Positions 13,901 through 28,900 of a DNA stretch of 64,000 nt are shown piece after piece (positions within the stretch are counted from its first letter, which is position 1; each line of letters begins with the position of its first letter). A model generated the notes under the pieces. It did no database searches, had not been told where the DNA came from, and was given only the letters and a program-made list of their open reading frames with translations. Origin of the DNA: Rhopalosiphum padi (lineage: Eukaryota > Arthropoda > Insecta > Hemiptera > Aphididae). Made by a program: the position numbers and the translations under genes. The DNA lies in the NCBI RefSeq assembly GCF_020882245.1, contig NC_083597.1, positions 14,046,581 through 14,110,580 on the forward strand, written 5' to 3'.

Positions 13901-16900
13901 TTTGACAGGCATCAGCAACTAAATCTCCTTATTTTTCTTAGGGTAAGGCTTGATTTTTAAAAGAAAAATTTGTTTTATTGTATATAAAAACTAATAAGTA
14001 ATTTATATACAATAATATGCGGATACAGTATTAACAAATATGAAAAAGTTCTAGTGGTTGAGGCCATTACCTAAACTTCAAGCTTATAATTTTTATATAA
14101 GCACAGGCCCCCGACAAATGACTCAAGAATTGGCTTTAAATAATAATGACTAATTTTTCTTAAAGACTATTAAGAATATTATTTAAGTGTAATTATGTTT
14201 TGCAGTGGTACAACTAACATTTTTTTAAGGGTGTAAAGATAAAGTAAAATGCTAAAATGATAGCAAATTATCATTGCATTATGAAAAATAAAATGATAAT
14301 GGATCAAATAATATTTTCTCATTTAAATAGTATACAAAATAGTAAACATATTAATATTATACTTCACATCTTGACAACTAAAAGGGGTTTAGTCTACATA
14401 AGCATCTTCCTTGGTTGCATCACTGATTCTTTGATACAAAATTGATTCAAATACATTTAGTCTAAACATAAATTTAAATTTAAAAAAATATATTACCTTT
14501 TTTTACTTCAATAGATGTAATTGATGGTTTTTTCAAAATACTTTCATTTATATTTTTTAAATAATTCCAATTGTCTCTAAGATTTTTAACTATATCCTAA
14601 AATAAAATAAAATTATTCAATTAAGTAATTTTAAAATGTAAATAAAACGGTATATACACAATAATACACTTAAAACTAGTAATACAATAAGTCTTACTTG
14701 TAAATCTACAGATACTGGTTGACCAATTCCTTCACATTGTTTTTCCATATTTGTAAAATTTTCTAATATATCTTTTACTTCGGCATTTCGCTCTAATAAG
14801 TTTGACTAAATAATACATATTATGATTGTTAATAATTAAAATAGTTCTTTAATAGTTTTAACAAAACTTTATTCAATGCAAATATAAATGAAAAACTCAC
14901 TTGTAATTTTTCAGTTGCTAATTTTCTCTCTGCAATAGGTTTTGTGTGAAATTCTTCTGCTTCTGACCTTTTTATTATAACCCAACTGTTTAACTCTTTT
15001 AGTTGATGTATAAATTTGTTTAAAGCATTTAATTTTCCATTTAAACATTCTAAATTGTCAGACAAATCAGATATAACCTGAAAAATACACATAAATCATT
15101 TATATTATCTTTAAAAACATTTAACTAGAGTTAATTTTTTATTATTACATCTTTACAGGTTTATATTAGAAAAAAAAATTATCTTTTATTTTGTTTTATC
15201 AAGATAAAGAAAAATCAAAATGCTTATTTAACATTTACAGGCTATAAAATAAGTATAATTAATATTTAATTTTTTAGTAAAAATGTATAAAATGTATGTT
15301 TATCTATTTATAATTTGTAATTAACAAACAGGATGTTAAACACTTGGATATTATATTAATTTAATTTTGAAAAAAAATATTGTATAGGTAATTTATTTTA
15401 AATTTCAATGTTATTGCTTTACTATCATGATAATAACTTATTGAAAAATGGCATACAATATTTAATTTTTTCATTAATAATACATTATGTTTAATTGTAA
15501 AATATATAATTTTAAATATTATTTTTAAATTTGATAATTTCTACTATTTTAATTAAGCTATAAATAATATTTTATTAACATATTAATCTAAGATAATTAA
15601 ATAATTATTAATATTAAGCACTTGTTTATTAATATGCTTAGACAAATACTTTGTTACATATGAAAAATCTATATACAACAAATAAAATTTTATTAAATTA
15701 CAATAAATATTCCTAAAATGTACATAAAGCTTAATATGGAGTTAATTATTTAATAATCATTGTTACTCATCTACATTATCCTTACATTCAAAGAGCCTTG
15801 GTTGAAATTTTATCTTTATTATTCATAAAAAAAACTGGGACATAAAAACTGCCTATAAGTACTAGTAGATAAAATTTAATACCATAAACTTCTCAAAATG
15901 TTAAGCAAATTTTGTTCAAAAACCTGATCATACAATTCATACATACACAAACAAAAAAACAAGGTAAAAGTAGTATAGTCTTTGCACCATTCAGAATCTA
16001 AAATATTACAAAGTGAAGATAAACAATTACTTATATTTCATTAATTCCTTCACTAATTATATTGTAATCATAGTAAAAACACTAATCAATATATATTTAA
16101 ATGATTCAATGTCAATTGAATACTTTGTATAAAATGCATAACTTTTATAAATTATTACCTTATCAAGAAGCGATTTAATTGATTCAAGATCATTTGGTTG
16201 TTTCAATTTCTTTGAATTAATAGAATCTAATTCTTTTCTTCGAGTCAGCAATTCTAATTCTTTGGACTATAAAATTACAATATACAGATGATAACACTTA
16301 AAAAATTACTCAATGAAAAAATAAAAACAATAAATATAAAAATAAAAACCTTGAGTAAACAACTTTTTGAATTTAGTGAGTCGACTTCAGAAGGATTAGC
16401 TTGTGTAGCTTGAAGCACATTTAAAGTTTGATCAATAGTAATTTTTGTAGCTGATATAACACTTGAAAAATCAGATTTAGATTTTTCCATCTCATTCACC
16501 CTAATAAACATACAAATTAAAATAAATTGAAAAAATTGATAAGTATTGTTGTTAACATGTACCTGAATGAGTTCAGAAAGAATAACAAAAATAAATACTT
16601 ATAATGTCCCTAGACAAAATAATTTTAAAAAATTTGGACAAATGCCAAATGAGTAAAAATAACACCTTCTTTCCAGTATTTGACAACTTGGATAAAATTA
16701 TGGGATAGATTTAGAACATAAAATACACATACCTTTCTCGTTGCGTTGTCAGCTTATTTAAAACTGCTTGCCATCTTAATCTTAGGCTCTCAACTTCTGA
16801 TTGGAAACTATCTGAGTGCGACCATAATGTTCGTGAACAATTTAGAAAACTTATAACTGTTCTGTTTTATTAAACAAAAATAAATTAAATAGTAAAAATT

Positions 16901-19900
16901 AAAAATTAAATAATCATTTTAAAAAATAATGTAAATTGCACTCTAAATTTAAGAAAACTATTAAAACTGTATTATAATCTCAAAAATGTATTATTTATAA
17001 TTTTAAAAAATAAAACATTTTTTTAAGTTCAATAACTAATAAAATATATATATATAAAAATAACTGGAAAATATGTAACACGAGGGAAAAATGAGAGGGC
17101 TATTTAGTTTATAGGGATGGAAGATAGAATTATTGAAACATAATATCTTTTACCACCATATCCTTAACATACTCTACAAGATGTTAGCACTTAGTCACTA
17201 ATAAAATTCTGATTTTAAATTAAAAATTACCTATGCCTAGATGACACTCGTTTTTCTAAATTATGTTGTTTATTTTTTCTCTCTTGTAATGTCAATGACA
17301 AACTATTTTCTTCCATATCATTTTCAATTTCTGCTAACCATTCAGAAAGTTCTTTACCGCTTTGTTGCAAGTTGGTAACTTCTGTTTGTATACTAGATAG
17401 TTGTCTAAAAATAAAGCTTAGATAAGTTTAAACAATTTAAGTATCAGATATAGATTTAATAAAATATAAATTAAATATCTAACCCAGTCCGTTCAATCAC
17501 ACATTTATTAAGCAATTCCCAAGTCTCCTGCATTTTTTCAATGTTCCGTTGTACAAATACTTCATCATTAGTATTTTTTGAATTTAACTTTTCAATAGAT
17601 TTTTTCAAAACCTCAGTTTTACTTTGAATGTCCTAAAATTAAAACATTTAATACAAAAAAAGATTTTTTTTCTATCATAGTTTTTTAAAGTTATACTTCA
17701 AGCTTAGAATTTTGAAGAGCAACTGAATTATTTGATAATGGTATCAAATTCAACTGTTTTAATAAAGAACCCAAATTTGTTCTTGTCTCGTTTATTTGAG
17801 ATAACACTTCTACAGGTACATTAACATTTTGCTACAACATATTCTATATTAGTTTATACCTACACATAAGTAAATAAAAATAAAAAATTATTTCCTTTAT
17901 TTTTACTTGTTGAGATAAGGGACTTAATTTATTCAACTTATTTTCAAGTTCAACAATTTTTAGTCGCATTTTATTAACAGCATCTTTATCACAACACAGT
18001 GCTTCAATATCTGATGTAATCTCATCCATTTCTAATAAATTAGCATACTTGTTATTAATTTCCCGTTCAAATACCTTAAAATTAATATATTTATATTTAT
18101 ATATATATGTATGTATGTACTCTCATTTTAATAATATATTTTTATATTAATTAATTTCAGTAAAATATCACTTTCAACAAATGCAGTCAAAAACTATTTG
18201 ATTTGATTTACCTCTGAATTATTATGCTTATTGTTAATCCAGTTTTCAATATCTTGAGTTATTTTATTGAACGATTCCACTTGTTTCTTTAACATTTGTG
18301 TCTGAAGTTTAACAATCTGTAAATAATTAATTCAATAAATAACTATACAAAAGTAAATGTTACTTATGTCAAACTTTACCTCTATTTCTGACATGATATG
18401 AGTCCACATTACTCTAAGTCGATCTTGAATTAAAGTACATAAAGTGTTTGCTCTAGAGGGATCTTCTGTATGGCTTGCTAATATAAGACTATCACCTTTA
18501 CTGATTAATGTAGCTGCATCTGGCGCTATATTACTAACTTCTTGTTCAACAGACTGTTAAAAAATAGTATAAAATATATAAAGTATACTTAAAAGTAAAA
18601 ATGTTAAAAAAAATACCTCAAAACGCTTATTTGGATCCGATTCCGTATTTAATTGTCGAAGATCTTTTAAGGTAAGTTCCATTCTAGCCAGCATTTGTTT
18701 TGCTTCATTTTCATATTTTTCAATATCTACATCAATGTTTTTAATTATTGATGTATTTGGTGATTTTGGAGTGGTTATATTTTCAATTCTTTGCCTCATA
18801 AATGAAATACCCTAAAATTTAAAAATAGGATTCAAAATAATAAATAAAATAACCACAAATTAAATCTTACCATTTTAAGCATATTGTTTAATAATTAAAT
18901 TTGTATTTAATTTCTAATATAAATTAATTATTTTATAAATATTTTTTTTTTTTATTAATTGTTTGATGAATGTTTTTTTGCATGTATTTGATAACTCGTC
19001 AAATAAATTATATTTTAATTAATTTATATTGTAATCAATAATTATAATATGCAATAATATTATAATATTGAGATCAGATTAATTTAAAAATGTATAACAT
19101 GTTTAAAATACAAATAATAAGTAAATATATGATGAACAAACAAATATCTATGTTCATTTAATTCAAAAGCAACAGGTATTTCATTATATGGAAATACATA
19201 TTCCACAATATATATCAATATATTTTAAAAATTTAATTTATTTTATTTGTTATCAAAAAATTAATATAAATACAAAAAAAAATAATTAACACAAAAAATG
19301 TCACAACGGTATTATAAATAAGTAGAAGCAAGTATTTCCTTTGGTAACTTTTTATGACACCTATTGATAACAAGGTTAGAAGCCATTGAAATATTAAAAT
19401 TATTTAAATAAAACTAACATGATACTATAATATACTTGTACAATACTATTATAAAAGTTACAACACATACTCATAACTGGTTTTACTACTACACACCTAA
19501 TTGACCATGGACTCTGGTTTATTATTAATTAATTCAATAATCACTGTAAGAATTGCCTAATTTCAATATTTAAAAAGTAAACATACAAAAATAAATATGT
19601 TTGTCAATTTTATTGACACGTATAATATAACAATAGTAATATAAAATATTTTGTACTATAATATATTACATTTTAATATATTGACTGACTACGATTACAT
19701 AATCATTAAATTATATAATTTGTATAATATGTAGGTAGAATAGTATTTATTCCTATAAGCAACAGTAAAACAATTAGAAAGTAATTTTACAATTATTTAA
19801 TTATAATACATCTATTCATTAAATATTATATATTTTGTAGTTTTTTGTTATGAATATTTATATTTTATTGATAAATATTAAAGATTTTAAGAATGATATT

Positions 19901-22900
19901 TTTGTGCGAGTGCATTATCAAATTTTGATCATATACAGGCCCAGATTGAGCCATCGAGCTACCGGGCAAAACTCGGTGGGCCCTAAAAATTCGAAAGATT
20001 TGGGCCGATTCGATAACAATTTGTTCTCAAAATGCAAAGAAGACTCATTCCAAATTTATAATCAGATTTTTCTTTTTTAAAAGATACTTATAAGGTTGGA
20101 AAAATATTTTGTACAATATGTTAATCGGTATTTTCTATAAAACATGATATACGTTCAGATATAAATAACATATTAGAAAAGAGAAAAAACATTTATTGGC
20201 GTTATCAGTTGCATCAAAACACTCATGTTCCGTATTTTTATTTTATTTTTATGGTCAGCCTAGTAAATTAATAAGTTCTGTGATGTATAATGATAATTGT
20301 TTGTAATTATAGTACCTATTTAAAACAAACAATTTAATTATAATAATTAAATATTAATTGGTATTTTTAAAACTTTTTTTAGCTTATTAGTTATTATTTT
20401 ATTTTTTTTATAATTTACTAAATACTTGACCCTTTCATAGCTTTATGGCTTGTAAATTGTATTTAATTTCTTCCTTGATTTTATATTTAAAACGGTTGTT
20501 TATGATTTATCATTGTCTGGAAGGCCTCTCAAATTATTTCCGTCCCAGGTTTACAAAAGCATTGCGACGCTACTGTCGTTCAATAATAATAATAAAAATA
20601 AACTACCTATTACAATTTTACTCATGTTGTTCGTAATTATAATACCTAGTGTTTAAATGTTTGATTTAAAATTAGAGAAAGAGAAAGAGAAAGTAGTAGT
20701 AGTGTTTGCAATTACAATAAGGGTCAGTAAATTAAATTGTGTTATTTACTAAGAACTTGTATAGGCTTAGAAAAAAATTGTTTAGGAACTTGGGCCGGTC
20801 TAGGTGAACAGCCCGATAAGTAATTTATTCCCAATCTGGAGCTGATCATATAAATATTAGTTTAAAAATATATTAACTCCTATTTACTTAAAATGAAATC
20901 ACTTGTTCTTATACCAAAAATATTAAAATGAAAATTTAGTAAAAAAGGTATAAAAATTGAAATTTATAGTATTTATTTATATATAAAGGACTACATTAAA
21001 TCAAACTCAATGTAGGTTTTTTGTAATCATAAATAATTATCATAAAAACATAAATTTTTATTTTATTTCTTTATAAACATTTTTTAATTTAAGAAATAAT
21101 GTATTACTTCAGTATACTTGGTTTTTTTATATTATGGGATTGAAATGTAAAATATCTTTAAATATGATATTATAATATCAAACTCATAATAGTTCTTAGT
21201 AGTTGAATGTAAAAATGTTTAAAAAATAATTTAGTTACCTTTGTTATTTGTTCTTCATCAGATGAACTAGAGTCTGGATACTTATCATTGAGTCCTTCAT
21301 CTTCTGAAAATAATACTGCATCATCAGTTTCTTTATCACTGCCATAAAAACTATCGTTATCTTCAGGAACAGTTCCAATAATTCTATATGTATTTAATAA
21401 TTCTATTTCTTTATGCAGTACAACTTCTTTATGGTTATCAGATTTTGGGCTTTGCCATGCAGTTATAGTAGTATGATGTGTTTTGTTCACTTTAACACAA
21501 ACGGGATCAGTAAGATTTTTTTTTTCTTCTTCTAAGGACTCCATATACTCCTTGCCTAAAGTATAAAATATATTGAATGAAAAATAAGACTCAATTAAAA
21601 TAAAATAATTAATTACTATGTAAGCTTTCTAAACTAGACTTTAATGAATCATTTGAAGCCAGTTTTTGTCGTTTGACTAAAATTTCACACGGACTCAAAC
21701 ATGATTTTTTTTCAGTATTTTTTCTTCTGTATACAATTTGAGGCCATTTTTCCTCATCTGTTTCATCTGCATCTGTTTCTGTATCCTCAGATAACTCTAC
21801 CATTTCTGCATAACCCTCAGGAATTACACGGTGAACTGCAGTAACTTCACCATGACTAATAACACTAGACTTAAGTATTTCATGTTCTTTAATCTCAACC
21901 ATGACACACTCTTGTGTATTATTTTCACATTTAGATTTCACAAAAGACTGAAAAACGGTAGGATCTACTTGCGATACTTGTGAAAATAACATACTGTTTT
22001 TAGTTAATTGGAATGTATCATCTTCATTATCTTCCAATAATGCTTTATGGTTATTTTTATTATCTTCTTCAGTAATTGTTATTTCAGGAACAGATGTTTC
22101 TTTATCATACTGTCCTAATTTTTCACTTGTCATTATTGTGGATAAATCCTAAAAAAATTGATATATTATTATTAAATTAATGAAAATTAACAAATGCACT
22201 CCAAAAATAGTATATCTACATTGTTAGATAACATGATCAAAGTTTGCAAATAATTCTAAAACAATATTAATCTAGATCTATTCAGAATAAACTAATAAGC
22301 AACAAATTATAGATATTTTTAAAATAATAGCTATAAGCAAAAATAATACATCTTATTAAACTAACCTTTAGTTGTGTTGAATTATTATGAAGTCTTTTTA
22401 AGACTAATGTCCATCTATTAGAAATTATATCAAAACGTTCACAATATGTATCATCTTCACATAAAGGATCTTTGAGGGATTTAAATTCAGTATAACGAGC
22501 ATAAATCGCATTTTTCACTTTTTCCCAATTTTCAATTTCTTTGTCTAATATGTGCTAAAATATAATTATACATTATACATTGTAAAAACAAAAAAAAAAT
22601 AAAAATTAATATTACTTTGGTAAATTTAATTTTTGCTTCTACATTTGTTTTAGATAATTGAATATTTTCAAATTCATCTAATTTTTGTTCCACTTTAGTC
22701 AACCAATTAGACATAATATTAATATTAGTGTCAAGGAAATCCAAAGCATTTAAGCCTTTTTCAAGCTTGCATTTAGTGTCATGAATATCCATTACCAACT
22801 AAACAAAAATTATATTTTATCAATTTTAGTACTCAAATTGAATCGTTAAACAATAAATCAAAAAAAAAAAAAAAAAATATAAATTATTAGTGGAAGATTT

Positions 22901-25900
22901 TATAGAAATTAATTTAGGTAAAAGGCAGGCCCATTTAGAAAAAACCAAGATTTTATAATAAATTTTCATGAATATTTTTCTATTTTGTAAAAATATTATG
23001 TTAAATCTCCTAAGTTTGAAATCATTTGGTTTTCAACATTTTCATGATGATTTAGGTGGCTGTTGCATTATAACACAAATATTAGTTCAAAATATTTTTA
23101 AAAAAATACTTTGATTTCTAAATAAATTTATTATATTTTATAATTATCATGTCACAATTTTTTAATAGTATTTACAGATTATGTAATAATTTAAAAAAAA
23201 ATACTATGGGGAATTTATTTTAAATAAAAACTAATATGGAAAACGCCCATTCTTTTTTCATTAAACACTAATGGAAGTGATCAATTTCAAATCATGTTTT
23301 TAAATCAAAACAAAATTAACTTACTTTTGAATACAACTGTTTTATAGTTTCTAGCTGCAATTGGTTTTCACAATTTTCATTTGAATTAATCACAAATTCT
23401 ACTTCACTTTTTAAGCTTTCTAATGTAGAACTCATTTTCTATAACATTTGTTTTTTTAAATAAGTATTAGTTAAAAATATTAAATAATAAACTTAAGACA
23501 TTCATTTAAATAATTAAATCTATAACTTTTGTGACAAAATTAATATACTCTGTCCATCGAGAGAACCGACCAAAATCAGTTTTTCTGCGCATTCCCCAAT
23601 GATACCCAGCCATGCTATGGTAACGCGGGGGGATGCACAGAATCGATGCACTCTCCCTGGACAGACTAAAGGTTAATATTTTCATTGTTGATTAAATATT
23701 CTGTTTTTTGTATTAAATATATGGTTTACCTTTACATTACCATACTTTACTCTTGAAAAAATTTAAGATATTTCGGTTTGACTTTAAATCATAGAAAATA
23801 GGCTTAATAAAATATGTTAGTAATTTTGTACTATTACTACTATTAAAAATAAAAATAATATGCAATTATTTATTTGTATGATGGATTAAAATTAACAATA
23901 ATGTTTAACTGATTTTAATAGAATAAAAACATCTATTAACTATTTTAAGAAATGTTAATGATAATAATAATTTATTGTGTATATATTACATTATATATAA
24001 CAAGCCACATTGAACATTGTATGAATATGAATTTAATACTAGTATTGAGTCATTTATACTAAATAGAAAAAATAGTAACATAACATACTATTAATATAAA
24101 TTAAGAATAAGTAATAATTACCAAACATTGTTCTAATTGTCCCTTAATGCTATCAGGATCGTCTGATGCCAGTTCTAAAAGACAAATAGTATTTTCAATG
24201 GATTGTAATTCTCTCAATACTCTAGTAACACGAGTTTGTAAATCTCCAGGAGATTGATATCTTTCAAACTTCTCTTCTAGCTGATAGAAACGTTTCTAAA
24301 CAATAATACAGTAAAATAAACCAAAATGAATACCTACTTGTTCAATACTTATTCAATTTAAATAAATATTAAATTGTTAAATAGAAAATACAATTTCTCA
24401 CTTTTAATAAAGAAAGTTGATCTTTCAATCGATTAGCTACTTCTTTTTTATTTGCTATTTCGTAATTGCAAATTTGTTCTTCCATATCATGCAAAAGTTT
24501 AGCTTGATTTTGGAATTCATTTGATAATCTCTGTTTTACAAAAAAATTAATGTCAATAAAAAATATTTACAATCACATTAAAACCTAATAATTTTAGTAG
24601 TTATTAATACAATAAGAATCAGACATAATTATCAGTAAACCAATAGTTTACTAGATTAGAATCTAAGAAAAAAAATGCATTAACACAAATTACATAGTGG
24701 GGATGATACATTCATAAGCAACTGCTCATTTATTATTCTTCTTTGATAAAAAAATATTGTTATAAGCACAATAATAATTTCAAAATTCAAAGAAATAGTG
24801 TAATTTAAGTATGATGTAGAATAAATAAGATAATACTATTTATTACATCTTAATAATATAAAAGTATTTAGTCATTAGCATAACATTAAGAAATGTTTAT
24901 TAATAATTACATGAAATATTCAAAATTTGGATTTAGAAGAAAAATTGAAAAAAAATTGTTGAACAATTGATTTTACTCAAACATTTTAATAAATAAATAT
25001 TTAAAATTTGTGTTTTTGTTAACAAATTATTATCAATAAAAACAATTATTTAATAAGACAGTATTTATAATTGAAAAAATGACCAAGTATGTACCAATGA
25101 CTCTATATAAAATCCTGAGTATATCCAGTAAATATTATATATTAATATTAAATAATATAAAATATTTAGATTAGATTTGAATTAATTTATTATTAGATTA
25201 CAATCAAACTTACTTCAACATCATTAGGTAGATCTTGTGGTGAGAAATCATTTTGAATGCGAGATGTAAGTTGTTGATCAGTAGTGTCAAGCCATTGTTG
25301 AAACTCAGCAATGCAATTTTCAGATTTTTGTGTTTGTTCAATGCTTTCTTCTAAACGTTGAACTTTTTCTTCTGCCTAGCATAAATATATAACATTAAAA
25401 TATATATATTTAATTATATATTGAGATTAATATGCTTAAGATAGATTTTAACATAACTTTTTGAAATATTATAACTCTAATATTTTAAATTTAAATGGTG
25501 ATAAAAACATAAGCAGTATCCCTAGAAGTCAGCTATGCCAAATAAAAATAAATAATAAATTTAACTATTATTACAATATAAAAAAAATATATATATATAT
25601 ATATTTACTTGAGTTGTAAGTTTTTTGCAACGTGACGTAACTTTAGCTAAATCTACTTTTATACTAGATGCCATAACATTGTGATCTGATAAAATCGCAC
25701 CGATTTCATTTAATCGATCAACTCTAGATTCTGGATGATTTCTGAGGCAATTTTCTAAGTCCTAAAAAATATAAATAAACATAATCTATGATTAATAATT
25801 TTTACAAGAGCTTGGTATTTGAGAAAAATGGGTTCTCAAACTTTTCAGGCCAGGCCCCCCCCCCCCTTTTGGTCAACCCCAGACCTGAGCCCCCCTCATA

Positions 25901-28900
25901 AAAATAATTTTAATAGTCATGTTTAAAGTAACAAAAAGTTATATATAAACTAATATTGATACAATTTAATTTTACAAATTTATTTTAAAATAAAATGTAT
26001 TTTTTATAAAAGATTTTAATTAATCAGCCAATTTTAATGTGATGGATATGCTTGTTTTTATTATTATTACGGACATTTCACAAATTTTTTTCTGTCCTAC
26101 CAATGCAATGTTGATTTTTTAAATTTTCTTGCGTCTCCCCTATGAAGCTTTCAAGGCCCCTCGGAGGGTCGCACCTCACACTTTGAGAACCTCTGGGTTA
26201 ATTCATTAAAAATTATTGTTTCTATTTATTTATTCTTAAATGAATTTTTTTATGAAATATTAAAATAATATTTCTTTTTTTGTTATTATTCATTTAATTA
26301 ACCAACAGTGTTCTAAAAATTACAAAAATAACTTGAGAATATTTGTGTAAAATAGGTCATATTATAGATTTATAACCTAAATTAATAATATCATTTGAAT
26401 TAAATTTATTTAAAAATAAATACTTACATCAAGTTCTTCAGATATTTCTTCTGCGTCAGTTGCTATAGTTTTTACACTTTTTTTTAGACATTTATCTAAT
26501 TTATCAAGCCACACATTTTCTTGAGACATTAAAACTATATTCAAACATATATATATATATAAATTGTAAATAATTATATTTAAATAACAAATATAAATAT
26601 CTATGATTAAAATTGCTGGTTTAGGTCTTTACACATTTTATTCTATACTAATATTGGTTCTGCTACCATCGTTTATTGGTGTATAAATTTGGTAATGTAT
26701 GCAATATTCACACAATACAATACAACGGTTGTTTTTAACTTATAAGTAACTACCATGTTGATAACTACATATCAGAACATCTTGGGTATTCCTAGTCTTA
26801 AAATAATCTACTACGTATTAGTTCAATCTATACTAATGTATGGTCTGATTGTATGGGGATCAGCTTATAACAATATATTAAAATCATTAAAGAGAACTCG
26901 AAGAGCGCTAGTAAGAGTACTAATGAAAAATTATAGTACAAATAATTTATTTAATAAAATTAAAATATCAACATTAGAAAAATTATCAATTATTAAAGTT
27001 TTTATGAATAAATCTGAATATGAATACAATAATACATATAATACAATAGGAGAAAATAGTGGTAATTTAAAATTCCTGAAATAAAATACCACATTGATGA
27101 CAAATTATTATACTAAAAAAGATAAAAGATTATTTCACCAAAGATTACCTATTGACATTAAACAAATTAATAATAATATAGATAAATTTATTATCAATAT
27201 GTTATTAAGTTAAAAAATTAAAGTAAGGTGGTATTTATTAATACGTATTTAAATGTAAATAATTATGTAATAGATTCCCTGCTCCCGTTGTAAGTTTTTG
27301 CTTATAGAGAGTAGATATCAACATCATATGGAAATATGTTGTAAATATTATGCATGTATGTTTAAGTTAATTATCAATAAAATGAAATAAAAATGATAAA
27401 ATAACTAATCTGTCCAGCAAGATACAGCGCCAATTCTGCGCATCCCCGCATCATCCTGCTATCAAGAATATATATCACTAATTTCAAATAATAAATATAC
27501 TTTTTTTTATGAGGCATAACATAATTTTAATTTTAAAAACAAGTTAAATCTATGGAAGTTAATGATAAAACTACTTCCAGTTAATGTTTTACCTAAAAAT
27601 AACTTAAAAGTTACATTTTTAAAGGGATTGAAAATAGATTTCCATTTTAGCTGGGAAGGTTGAGAAACACAGACTAAAACTAGTTCATGGGTCAATAACA
27701 GAAGCAATAATTTACCTTTAAACTCAGAGTGAAGTTGAACGTCTTGTTGTAAACGGTTTTTTATTAATTGCACACCATCATAAACTTTACTCCACTTTAA
27801 AACTAACATTTTAACATCATCATCTTGACTGAGTTCTACACAAAAATATTATTAAGTAAATCAATAAAAGTAAACAATACAAGTCACAAATACTCACCAA
27901 GTTTTTCTAACTTTGGTTTTTTTTCCAAAAGTTTGTCATGTAAAGTGTGGTATTTATTCTTTAATTTTATAAGTTCACCAGCTGAACCTACAGGATCCTT
28001 CTCTCGATATGAATGACTTTTTTCCACTTCAGATACACATTTTTTTACATCAGTAAAATCCTGAAGCCAAAACAATAATTAAATATCGTTAATGTATCAT
28101 AATTAAAGAATTTGAGATAAACTGAAATTTATAAATAAATTAAATTCTTTATCTATACTTAAATTACTTTTTCTATAGTTTTTAATCCTTCAATAGCAAT
28201 ATCTTCTTTAAATTTCACAATTGTATTTAATTTTTCTTTAATAGACTCTAATTTCTGATTCATATCAAGCTTAAATTTTGGATCCACTGATGATTCAAGT
28301 ATATTTATCATATCACCATGCAGTTTCTCATATAGTTGAGAAACAGAATCACAGACATCCTAAAAATAAATCATTTTTTTTTTTATAAAATATTAATTTA
28401 CAATTGTTTAAGTTATTTTATTGTCATGTGAACTGCTAGGATCATTTTACTGTGAGTGAAATCCACACAAATGAAAAATTCACTTCTTAGAGAGAGAGAG
28501 AGGTAGTAGTGAACTAGACATTTTCTACCCTCCCAAGTAATTAGACATTAACAGTTTTTATCAGATAGATAAAGTTGTTTCAATGAATAATTAATGAAAA
28601 AAAAAAATGTCATACATTTATCATTTTTAAATCTGGTTGATCACTTTGAGAATTATAATAATTGAACAGATCTTCACTTTGTTCCATTAAATCTTCTAAT
28701 GTCCTAAAATTAGATTCTAATTCTAGGACTAAAATCAAATCTAAAAATAAATATGGTCAAATTAGTTAATAATAAAAATTAAATTATTACAAAATGCTAA
28801 ATAGTTAATACCTTTTTGTAACTTTAAAATTCGTTCATCTAATAACACTGGAATATCACTCCATCTTGTATTTAAATCTTGAAGGTCTTCAGTTAACCTT

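Larger units (their letters stand above)
7966..18811 (-). other. Dys: Dystrophin distal rod repeats
   Basis: Exons 33-51 carry the last spectrin repeats present in the window. Several have typical repeat cores (WINNKHNNSE, EWLAEIENDMEEN, NSWVIIKRSEAEEF, ICDWLALEEKMLRQQ, HWDETNNKVMQRKTELN). The last exon, with LHSAINSLQNLDKSLDNFL followed by GWLSEAES, resembles the repeats just before the WW domain of dystrophins. Exon 46 (11326-11462) contains a Ser/Pro-rich stretch (KHPPSSLRSLSPVNSSDA) that looks like a hinge. Exon 51 ends at 7966 with a good donor (GTATGTG), so the reading frame continues into sequence to the left of the window. Confidence 0.85.
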
